Source: Halisarca cf. caerulea (lineage: Eukaryota; Porifera; Demospongiae; Chondrillida; Halisarcidae). Taken from it: a stretch of DNA of 40,700 bases. Where the stretch lies: the NCBI GenBank assembly GCA_963170055.1, contig CAUJGJ010000006.1:836298-876997 (forward strand), written 5' to 3'. This document shows, piece by piece, positions 18,208-29,214 of the stretch. A program made the position numbers and the translations under genes. How positions within the stretch are numbered: position 1 is the first letter of the stretch; each line of letters opens with the position of its first letter. Below the pieces are notes generated by a model that saw nothing but the letters and a program-made list of their open reading frames with translations, made no database searches and was not told where the DNA came from.

Positions 18208-18574
18208 TAATAATTACATGTGACCGATTTGTGTGAGTACCGTCTATAGGTGCTAATTTTTGTAGGGCGTATATTTAATTAATAAAGAACTTGGCTGTAC
18301 GTAATTTGTGATTATAGTTTCGCAAATGGACCAGTCCCTACTATATCTTAGACAAGTATTCTATGCATCTAACCAAAGATTCACGATTGAAGTTTTATGA
18401 ATACAGGCTCATTAGCAAAATTCGCAAGAATATGGTCCCGTGAATTAGAGCCTATACGATTTTTGTTATCTGTTGTCCCTATTGCTGGCCTGCAGCTCAA
18501 ATCTTATGCAAATTGAATGCAGTAGTGGAGGAACTGCAGAATGGTGTGGTGCTGTTGTTCACTTGAATGGAACA

Positions 18575-18776
18575 CAGTCAGACCTCACTTATCAGCGCAC
18601 ATCCGTTCTAAATGAAATTGCATGTGAATAGAAAGGAAGGAACTGGAAAAATGAGCGAGCTGTTGTATAGTGTATGTACAGTAGGATTTTTGCAGAATCT
18701 GATTTGGACTAATAAAAACTACTGTGAAAGGTGAGGAAACTGGGTATCTGAGGTGTGGATAAGTGAGGTCTCACTG
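18575..18776. mobile_element. MITE family B in intron 1 of copy 2
   Basis: The duplicate of 7633-7806, with the ends CAGTCAGACCTCACTTATC and GATAAGTGAGGTCTCACTG still inverted. Confidence 0.7.
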
Positions 18777-19086
18777 TGAATGCAGATAACTCTGAGTATA
18801 TTGAAGACGTTTACTTTAGGGCACACAACCCATAGGCCCATGATTACTTGTGTGCAGTGTTAGAAATAACAGTCTGCATTCAGTCATTGTCTGACCATTT
18901 TGGAATTTTGTCCAATCCAAAAGGTTTGGTTCAGACATTTGGCTGAGTACCACCTACAAATGATATTACCAAGTCATTCGTATGTGCAAATATATTATGT
19001 CTGAGCAAAGCTGAAATTATCTGAACCAAACTGTCAATGCTAGAACATTAATTTTGTCCATTTGCCATTTGCTCTTTATTTCCAAC

Positions 19087-19130
<44 letters not shown>

Positions 19131-19425
19131 TGTGTGTGCGTGTGTGCGTGCGTGTGTGCGTGTGTGCAGTTTGCTTCAGGGCTGGGATACCATACCTGTG
19201 TTTCGTCTCATCACTACAGGAGGACCTCCAGGAGTAGTTGTGGATGCAATTGTACTATCCACTGGCAATGACCGAAGACTGCCTTTTGTTGCAAGCATTA
19301 CTTGGGGAGCCCACCGCTCTGTCTTCTTCCGTGCTGACTTCACTTTAGTGGTGAAGTGTGGATTAGAGTTTACTCAATCTGTAAGTTTAATGCTTTTAAC
19401 ATTATTTATATGCAGTAAATTTTCT

Positions 19426-19609
19426 ACAGAGGCTTCTCCAAGTGTGGACGATACGAACAAGGACAGTCTCTCTGCAAAGGACACAGCTTGAGTCCCAAAA
19501 TATTTCTCCCTATAGGCCAAATACACTTTGAATCTCCTAAAGAGGACAACCGCCTAACAAAGGATAGAAGAGGCTGTCCCAAAGTGTTCTTTATTCGCAG
19601 ATTCCAGTG
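19426..19609. mobile_element. Family D-like MITE inside an enlarged intron of copy 2
   Basis: CAGAGGCTTCTCCAAGTGTG at the left and TTCTTTATTCGCAGATTCCA + GTG at the right, with the family hallmarks CTCTCTGCAAAGGACAC and CCTAAAGAGGACAACC inside. The host intron (19381-20339) is 959 bp against 92 bp in copy 1; the remainder of the extra sequence (about 19610-20290) has no gene that I recognise. Confidence 0.55.
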
Positions 19610-20740
19610 TATTGTGCCCTTAGCAGTAAAACACTGCAACATAATATGTTTATGTATATTGGCTTTCTCTAAAATAGGCTGTTGTGCACATCCCCCTTTA
19701 TGGCATCTGCAATGTTACATAGTACAGCATTGTTGACAGCAAATGAACCTATAATTTGATGGAAGTAACGATTAAATGTATGATATCCAAAGATATACTA
19801 AGTGCGCAGCATAGAGTTAAGCTTGGTTCACAGTACATGGCAAGGCCACATCTGAAGAGATTTTGGCTGATCACTGATCCCCGCAGTGCTGCTCAGTATT
19901 TACCATGAATTCCTGTGTTTCCGTGTGCTCATAAAATGGCCGAATATCTTTGTTGTCAACATGTATTTCGTAGCAACAATTGGTTGTATCGCAAGCCTTG
20001 CAACATATATGCGATGTATTGTGGACCAAGCTTTATCCATCCTGGTTAAAAGCACAGCTTACAGGTATTCCATGTACATAGCATATCCTGTGCTTATTTC
20101 TAAACACATTACTTGTGTGTAACATACGTAGAATTATGAATTTACAGATAAAGAACACTCTTACAGTAAATTTCTGTGTATGGTGAACATATACGTGTGA
20201 CCCAATGAATGTTCTTGTATGATGTTGTGTCCCCTGGAATCTCTTACAATGAGATTCCACTGTGTACATGTATTGTATTGTATTGTGATGAACCTATAAA
20301 CTTCTGTTACTGATGTGTATGTTTATACCTTTTGTGCAGAGGTTTGTACTGTCCACTGCCCTGAATAGGACCACAGCATCTGGGTATGGATATAACCTTT
20401 CCACATTCTCTGTTCCTTGTCTCTCAAGTTGCTCTTTCAACGTGTCAGCCTACGATTTGAACCTCATTGCATCTCAGTCAGCTACCTTCAAAACCTTAGC
20501 ACATGGTGAGCCCATCTGCTTGTTTGTTTGTGGGGTGTATTTCTTAGTTGGAGAGTCTGCATACATGTGTATGTATGTACATGTGTTGACAGAAGTGAGT
20601 AGGAGATTTTTTCAACAGGCATTTTTGTTTGCGCTTCTCTTTTCTGTATGGGTCTTTGCTGTCTTCAACTACTGTGCTCGGTTTTTGACTCACTGTGAGT
20701 GTACCATATCTGAACAGGCTTCTTTCTGCTAAAAATCAAT

Positions 20741-21140
20741 GGAGGGAGATAAAACACTCTTGCTCCGCCTTCCCCCTGTACATATAGATGGAGGGGGGGA
20801 TGAGGCACCCTTGCTCCACCCTCCTCCCTGTACATATAGATGGAGGGGGGATGAGGCACCCTTGCTCCGCCCTCCTCTCTGTACGTATAGATGGAGGGGG
20901 GGATGAGGCACCCTTGCTCCACCCTCCTCCCTGTACATATAGATGGAGGGGGGTGAGGCACCCTTGCTCCGCCCTCCTCTCTGTACGTATAGATGGAGGG
21001 GGGATGAGGCACCCTTGCTCCACCCTCCTCCCTGTACATATAGATGGAGGGGGGTGAGGCACCCTTGCTCCGCCCTCCTCTCTGTACGTATAGATGGAGG
21101 GGGGATGAGGCACCCTTGCTCCACCCTCCCCCATGTATAG
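20741..21140. repeat. About 50-bp minisatellite, about 8 copies, copy 2
   Basis: The same unit family as 8848-10015 (GATGGAGGGGGGATGAGGCA / CCCTTGCTCCGCCCTCC). The variants alternate in a two-unit pattern (GCTCCACC..CTCCCTGTACATA then GCTCCGCC..CTCTCTGTACGTA), which points to amplification of dimers in this copy. Confidence 0.92.
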
Positions 21141-21157
21141 TAGATGGGGGGGATAAA

Positions 21158-21440
21158 GCCTCATTGTATCTCAGTCAGCTACCTTTGAAACCTTAGCACG
21201 TGGTGAGCCCATCTGTTTGTTTGTGGGGTTTACATCTTAGTTGGAGAGTCTACATACGTACGTATGTACATGTATTGACAGAAGTGAGTAGGAGATGTTT
21301 TCTGTATGGGTCTTTGTTGTCTTCAGCTACTGTGCTCAGTTTTTGACTCACTGTGAGTGTACTGTATCTGAACAGGTTTCTTTCCACTAACAATCAATGG
21401 GGGGGTGGGGGGGGTGATGATGCACCCCTTGCTACAGTCC
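21158..21440 (+). pseudogene. Partial internal duplicate of the exon 20340-20505 end plus intron
   Basis: It repeats the last 45 bp or so of the third recognised exon (CCTCATTGTATCTCAGTCAG, ACCTTAGCACGTG), its donor GTGAGCCC, and the following intron up to the minisatellite start (GTTTCTTTCCACTAACAATC). The exon part agrees better with copy 1 (GAAACC, GCACGTG) than with the adjacent copy 2 exon (AAAACC, GCACATG). It has no acceptor of its own, so it is not expected to be spliced in. Confidence 0.85.
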
Positions 21441-21537
21441 CCCCTCCCCATACACATACAGTAAGATCTTCCATAATTGAATAACTGTGTCTATATGTAT
21501 GCATTGTGATTCGTGTGCGAACCTTGTTTACACTATA

Positions 21538-21740
21538 TATGCATGTTCATTGCATCAGTTCTACATGCATGTTCATTACATCAGTTCTACTGCACATGCG
21601 TGTTCATTGCATCAGTTCTATATGCGTGTTCATTACATCAGTTCTACATGCGTGTTCATTACATCAGTTCTACTGTACATGCGTGTTCATTACATCAGTT
21701 CTACTGCACATGTGTGTTCATTACATCAGCTCTACATGGT
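21538..21740. repeat. Tandem repeat of 26/31-bp units, about 8 copies, copy 2 only
   Basis: The units are ATGCRTGTTCATTACATCAG + TTCTAC, alternating with versions lengthened by TGCAC or TGTAC. No counterpart in the copy 1 intron. Confidence 0.9.
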
Positions 21741-21969
21741 ATGTTCATATCACAAGTGATAATAATAAGACAATTGAATGCAAGGAGACTGATCTTTTTT
21801 TCTCCCATTATATTGAATTTATGTTGGCATATAATTACAGTATAGTCCTGAGAGATATAGAGTGATCTATCCAATACCCGGGAATATGACAAACCTATTG
21901 TACATAGTTCATGTACCAGTTTTCTCTGTATGTGTGGTGAGTAGCAATTCAAGCCCTGAAAACTACTGG

Positions 21970-22172
21970 AAACTTGTGAGAGCTTGCTATAGGCTTGTGA
22001 GAGCTTGCTGTAGGCTTGTGAGAGCTTGCTGTTGGCTTATGAGAGCTTGCTGTAGGCTTGTGAGAGCTTGCTGTAGGCTTGTGAGAGCTTGCTGTAGGCT
22101 TATGAGAGCTTGCTGTAGGCTTATGAGAGCTTGCTATAGGCTTATGAGAGCTTGCTGTAGGCTTGTGAGAGC
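21970..22172. repeat. 21-bp tandem repeat, 9-10 copies, copy 2
   Basis: The unit TTGTGAGAGCTTGCTGTAGGC with G/A variants (TTATGAGAGC). Orthologous to the three-unit array at 10207-10266. Confidence 0.92.
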
Positions 22173-22829
22173 TTTTCAGTTCAATGTGAAAGCGAATATC
22201 TGTTTGGCCTGTTTGTATGTATAGTCATGCCTTTGTGTATTGTTCTATTGACATTAGTTTTCGATAGCATACATAAATTTTAGCTGAATGCATGTATGTG
22301 TGTATACATGTATTTTTATCATTGAAAAGTTGGTTTGATTAAACTGTTCCTTGTTCAATCCACTACAGCTCCCTTACAGCCTCCCATCATTGATAGAGTA
22401 GACATTGACGATAGTCAATTGGCTGTACATTGGAAGGTTAGTGTGCACATTGTGTGTGTGTATGTGTGTGTGTGCGTACGTGTATGATGGCGTGTGTGCA
22501 TGTGTGTGTGCATGCGTGCATGCGTGTGTGCGTGTGCATGGGTGATGCAATCTTATCAGCTCTTCAATTTTGTATGTGCTTATGCAGGTTCAGCCATCTA
22601 CCTCATGTGGAAAAGTACAGAGTATTGAAGTACAACTTTCACATAAGCAAAAAGTTATAATGTTCAGTAGCGCTAACCTAGTCACCATTTTGGATTGATC
22701 TTCGCAGAGATTCGAGGACTTGGGATCTTGCTCAACTGAATTTCATTGAGACTAGCGTTTCTATGAGATTTTCCAATGCCATGAATTTCAGTAGCTGGTC
22801 ATCGTTATTTTCTGCATCAGGAGCAGGTT

Positions 22830-23010
22830 TGTGTAGTGTGTGGTACTGTCGGTGTGGTGTGTGATACTGGTTGTGTGGTGTGTGGTCCTGGCTGTGTGCT
22901 ATGTGGTGTGCTATGTGGTGTGCTATGTGGTGTGCTATGTGGTGTGCTATGTGGTACTGGCCGTGTTCTGTATCCTGTGTGGTGTGATGTGTGGTACTGG
23001 TTGTGTGGTG
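22830..23010. repeat. Short minisatellite after the frameshifted exon in copy 2
   Basis: CTATGTGGTGTG repeats about five times, flanked by GTGTGGTACTGG motifs like those at 11117-11465. It starts at the donor of exon 22588-22826. Confidence 0.8.
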
Positions 23011-23132
23011 TTATTTGCATGTTTATTTGTGTCTGTTTGCTCTTACATGCAGTATTTAGCTGTGGGTGGGTGTACTTATACATGTGCATGTATGTATGCA
23101 TTTGTGCCGTGTGCTCTGATCGAACTTGATGT

Positions 23133-23201
<69 letters not shown>

Positions 23202-23257
23202 ATGTATGTTCATCACTAGAGTGTGTAATAGCATTGTGCATGAATATAATATAGAGT

Positions 23258-23591
23258 GAAATTTCTGTAAGCCGACATCTCTTTAATCCTAGACTTTTGA
23301 GCTGGACCATCTTAATTATGACGACAGCCTCCTAATCTGACATTTTTATTTCCCATTGAGTGTCGGCTTTGAGAGGTTTCACTGTGTGCAGTGGACGCTC
23401 TCTGTGATGGTGGATTCTCCCCTATAAGGACACAGTAGAGCAAACCTCTCTACAAAGGACACGACTTACGGTCCCAATGCAATTCCTAACAATACATTTT
23501 GAACCTCCCAAAGAGGACAACCTCTCTGCAAAGAATAAATCAGCTGAATTTATGTTGTCCCCAAAGTGTCCTTTATTCAGAGGTTCCACTG
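23258..23591. mobile_element. Two adjacent MITE-like elements in the copy 2 intron before the TM exon
   Basis: The first spans about 23258-23386 (GTGAAATTTCTGTAAGCCGA to GTCGGCTTTGAGAGGTTTCAC). The second, family D, spans about 23389-23591 (CAGTGGACGCTCTCTG to CTTTATTCAGAGGTTCCACTG, then TA). The first has a diverged counterpart in copy 1 near 11862-12020; the second has none there. The TM exon acceptor follows 30 bp later. Confidence 0.6.
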
Positions 23592-23957
23592 TATGGTATG
23601 TGTTTCTTAACTTTTGTATGCAGGGAGCCACTCAGTCAACACAACAGTTATCGTGCCAGTGGAAAGTTCCAGAAGTGAATATCTCGTCATCTTTGCAATC
23701 TTTGCTGGAGTTGTAGTTAGCTTCATAGTTACTGCTAGCATTATTGCTGTGTGTTCTTGGTGTTTGCGAAGAGTCAAACGAAGCCATGTAAGTGTGCAGG
23801 CTGAAAGTGACATAACCTTGATACACATGTGTATTCATACACAAACATGATTGCATGCATACATCCATGCATCTAAACCCATACCCACACCCACACCCGT
23901 CATACTCCACACATACATGCATGTACATCTACCCACCCACCCACACACCCACCCACC

Positions 23958-24600
<643 letters not shown>

Positions 24601-24908
24601 ATATACACCCACACATACAGACACAGAGGAATAATGTTCGCCATAATATTATTATTCTGACTCATACAAATACTACTATTAAATGGGTTTGTCAGCAGCC
24701 ATCGTAGTTGGCAAATTGTTTCCTTAGTGAAGTGATGCCTTTGGTGATTCTAGCATACATTCAGTGTAGCCAGAATAAAGGAATTCAAATTTGTCGATAT
24801 GGAAAAGATGCCATTTAAAGTAACCAAATTTTCAAAACCCTCATCAGATTTCCACTGTGTGGTATTTTTTCTTCTTGGGACAATGTGATGTGCCGAAAAC
24901 TACTACAG

Positions 24909-25087
24909 TCAAACTCTGTTAGTAAGTACGGTACCTGGTTTAGTAAGTACCTGGGTTAGTAAGTACTCATTGCTCTGTCCCTACCTCATGCAACACCCAA
25001 AAAGCACCTTGGATAGTAAATACCACTGATAGCGGGAACCTATTTTTCCTTCCTTTGAGGGTGCTTACTATCCAAGTTCTACTGCAG
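24909..25087. mobile_element. MITE-like element in the last intron of copy 2
   Basis: The duplicate of 12893-13139 (TCAAACTCTGTTAGTAAGTA to CTTACTATCCAAGTTCTACT), shorter because it has fewer GGTTAGTAAGTACCTG repeats. Confidence 0.45.
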
Positions 25088-25314
25088 TTTTGTTATTTAG
25101 CTACATTTTAGCACTTCTGGTTGCCTCTTCTCCCCAGGGTGTGGTGGACCTTCAACAGGTGGATGGAAACCCTCCTCAGCTTGTGATGGAGAATGTGTCA
25201 ACGATCCCTCCCGGTGTGGATACCGCATACTCCAAGAGTAATTCCAGTGAAAAGCTTGAAACAGAGTCGTCTGCAAGCACGACAGTCACTTTTGATGTCA
25301 ATGATGATTTTTGA

Positions 25315-26298
25315 TTTGGCAATTTCCTTGTTTTGTATAGACGTTGTGTTTGTTTTCAACTCTTGTACTTTCAGAGCTGTGTGGTTTGTATGTGTTTTTT
25401 TGTGAATGTATCCTTAATTTGCCCGTAACTGTTTTTGACGATGATCCAGTTTTTGTGGTTTTGTATTCAACTTCTGCACTTTTAATGCTGTGTCAAAATT
25501 TGTTCATATGAATTTTATGAATGTATCCTTTGCTCTTAACTGCCTTTGAACAGCGACTCTGTTGTATTTTAAAACAACAACTGGATTTAGTGTCTTGCCA
25601 CTTGTTCAGTTTCCAAAATGATAACCATTATTATATATGCACACAGATACATACATGTACAGTTAAACTTCATTGAGATGAAGTTATATTTTAGGGGACC
25701 CACTAAAATTATATAGTTCACATTATCATGCAGAAGTTCTTATCAGGATCGTTATATAATTATATATATGATACTACATGTGCAGTACTACAGCAAACCA
25801 AACAGGGCTATAGGAAACTTTTTGCAATTGTGTTATATAACGTATACGTATATAAGCAGAAATTTGTCTTCTTCGATCAGCTGTTCCACTAGCAGTACAA
25901 GCTATACACGTAGACATGCATTTTCCTTACCATCTATGTACAATAATATACACATGTACAGTAGTGAAAGAAATGTCTGCACATGTAAAATCCAACAAGA
26001 AAACTAGGACATTGTGTTATATAAGAAATCAAGTTATCAAAATGGTTCACTTAATGATCCTTGCCTGCATAACCTTTGGTACAGTTGGCAAATATTGCAT
26101 GCATGCACAAGCTTATATAAGCTACCTGCATGCTTATATAATATGATTGATCTCGTGCATGTGTGAGGATCGATGGAAGTTTCTCCATCACCTATAGATA
26201 TATAATCCATTAAAACCTGCATGAGGGTCACATCCACCATACATATAGATGTTTTTTTCCTGATCTTCAAAATTGCCTTGCAAAGATTTATAATTTTG
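25315..26298. other. Intergenic region between receptor copy 2 and the ECM29-like gene
   Basis: Up to about 25620 this matches the copy 1 3' flank (TGAACAGCGACTCTGTTG against TGAACAGTGACCCTGTTT); then the duplication ends. The rest is AT-rich with simple palindromes (TATATAATTATATATA near 25753) and no ORF that I recognise. Confidence 0.6.
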
Positions 26299-26427
26299 GT
26301 GTATTGCTCCGGCAGACAGTGTCTGAGTGATGAGAAGCTGGAGAAAGTTCTAGATCGTCTTCTAGCCCCAATTCTACTGAAGGCACCCAGCCAGTGACAA
26401 CGAAAAAGTCAGAATAATATTGAAGGT
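26299..26427 (+). pseudogene. Broken duplicate of the ECM29-like third exon
   Basis: It matches the exon at 28147-28277 (ATTGCTCCGGCAGACAGTG, GATGAGAAGCTGGAGAAAGT, TCTAGATCGTCTTCTAGCCC). It has a 6-bp insertion after GACAGT, and several changes and small insertions around AGCCAGTGACAACG that destroy the frame. The usual donor is altered (AATAATATTGAAGGTA). It lies about 105 bp upstream of the proposed ECM29 start codon, in the promoter or 5'UTR. Confidence 0.88.
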
Positions 26428-26533
26428 AGTGCATTAAATATACTACCCATGATTATACACATGGCGTTGTCTAGTAGGTCGGGGGTTCCCCCATAGTCTG
26501 ACGTCAGGCGCTGCATGTACAAGATACCTGAAA

Positions 26534-29007
26534 ATGGCCGACGCCGGGTAAGTACTAATCCATCTGGATCTATGATATTGGATGTTAGCTGTAGTTGATA
26601 GATTATCCATGTAGTGTACGAAGAGTACAAATGTTATATTTCGGTTCTGCGTACTTTTTTGCTTGTGTATAGTGACCAGAATGAAAAGCAGCAAAATCTC
26701 CCATCGAATGAAATCGGTGAGCCGACTTACATACATCTACCATGGATACTAGCTTTAGTATCTATGCATGTACGTATAACCATAGATACTAAAACATTTG
26801 ATTCAGAAGCCGATGTTGGATACGTGATAGTAGAATCATAGACTATGGTAGAATCGTAGACTCTTTACGGTAGAATTCACTTTAACCTCCACTTCTGTGT
26901 GTCTGTGATTGATAGTGCCCTGCACCATAGATAGAGTATCTATATGCCTGCACATCCTAAGTCCTATATGGAGTGCCAGATGCCACAACGCATGTACTCG
27001 TAGGACATTCGCGGTTCATCATACTGTATTTGCTTCTTTATAAATAATGTCAGATGAACTATGTGTTTGTCTTGTGTAGTCAACCCAAACTTGCTTGGTC
27101 ATCTTCGGGGACTGACCAAGTGAGATTGGGTTGGCTATGCCAGACCATAGATAACTATAGCCTCAAGTGTCCTGCAAATGGAGGAATTCAGTCTGGCCCT
27201 GTCAGACTAGACTAACTACGTAAGTGCTGGATAAACCAGGTGCACAAACCAGGATAATCTGCACACTGTTTATTTGAGGTAAACCACAGAATGTTACTGC
27301 ATAGGCAAGGGTTTGGGATAGTCTCACTTAGCCAGACCCTACTCGCCATACATGGCGAGATGTATGGCGAGTAGGGTATGGCTACGCGAGACTAGGTTCT
27401 ACTAGGTGCTTCAGTGTTGGATGTAGCATATCTCACCATACGTGTGCAGGTGTGGTGTATTCACTCGGTATTTCTGTTTGTAGATGGTAATAAGTAGTGA
27501 TTGTAAGTACTTACATACTAATTTACTGTTTTATTTTTTGTAATTCTTTTGATGGGGGGGTGCTGGTGGCTTAGTGGGCTACTGATGTGACTACAGAGCA
27601 TGTGTTATGGGATGGATTGAGGTCCAATCCCACTGATGGTGTCTTTGGCCTTTTTTCTCTGCACCCCCCTGCCACCAACAAGAGAGAAGAGTGAAGATGG
27701 CCCACTACAGCCACCAAACAGATGATGAACATTGCATGATTTAAAAGTTGACAGTAACAATTAATTATACGTAATATGTATGTTTGTTTGTGTGTTGATT
27801 GTGTATTTGTAACCAACTACTGGGCCCCCTGAAAAGTAGCCTTTGTGCTAAGTGGGTGTCCCAGTCTAAATAAGATCAATCAAATCAAATCAAATCAAAT
27901 CAAATCAAATCAAATGATGCTTGTTTATTATTGTTTGTTTACAAGGTTGATTCTGTATTCCTATGGTGTCATCAATTCACCCAATGTACAGAGTGTACTA
28001 TCACAAGATGTCACTGTTGCACAGTAGGGCATGCGTTTAGTGTCACCATATGTACATACGTACATACAGTACCTGCTAAGTCAGATATTGTTTGTGCCCT
28101 ATTACACTGTAAGTACGTGTATGTCATTGTTCTGCAATTGTATCAGATTTGGTAGAGAAGGCCTACTGGCGCATTGCTCTGGCAGACAGTGATGAGAAGC
28201 TGGAGAAAGTTCTAGATCGTCTTCTAGCCCCAGTTCTGCTGAAGGCATCCAGTGAGGATGACAAAGTCAGAATAAAGGTAAGAAATAATGAACATTCTGT
28301 ACCCTTACTGTAGTGGGAACTAGTGAGGCTAACTCATTTGTACCTACTTCCCCTTCCCATGGGAGAAATTACCAAATATATCAATTGCTTCTCTCTGCAT
28401 TTATCTGTTTACATACTTATGTATGCACATATGTTTAGTCTTTACTGAGTGAAGATTTTTGAGGTGGGGGTTGTTTCATGCAATTATTATAGAAAAATCA
28501 TTGTATTAGAGGATTTTTTTCATGTCTGAGAAGTCTGTGTACGGTATGTGTGTATTCTGTAGTCTTTTGTTTTATAAAAGTACATATGCACCAGATCTAT
28601 GATAAGGGGCAGGGTATGATCAGTTTAGGTGTTTATTTTTTGTGTGAGAGAAATGTACGTACGTACAGTATGCCAAGTGAAGGTTGCTCTTCATGCGCAG
28701 GTCAAGTCAATTGTGGAGCACGTCATCGAAAGGCTGAGGAACCTTGATAAGGTTCTTCTCCCCATGCCTGCTCTCTTCAGCCAATGTCAAGATTCCTCAG
28801 TGAAGAAACAGACTGTTGTGAGTTGCCTGTTTGTGGGGGTTTACTAATGATGTACGTATGTGTTGTACCTACGTACTTGGGGAATGTGTTTGTGATCCTT
28901 CTGCATACAGTGTAATGTTTGGTTAGTCCCGCGTAGCCAGACCCTCAACTTGGCTCCTTAAACTGGCTACATGAGACTAATGTTTGGAGTGTGTGTGTGT
29001 TTGTGTT

Positions 29008-29073
<66 letters not shown>

Positions 29074-29077
29074 TATG

Positions 29078-29115
<38 letters not shown>

Positions 29116-29148
29116 TATGTGTGTGCGTGTGTATGCATGTGTATGTGT

Positions 29149-29214
<66 letters not shown>

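Noticed and set aside
26673..26841. A 75-codon ORF extending past 26716
   Set aside because: The GTGAGC donor at 26717 and the phase match to 28147 show that only 26673-26716 is coding; the remainder is intron.
27553..27630. A possible functional tRNA gene
   Set aside because: Only box-like motifs are present; no acceptor stem or anticodon arm could be paired, and the body continues to a SINE-type tail.
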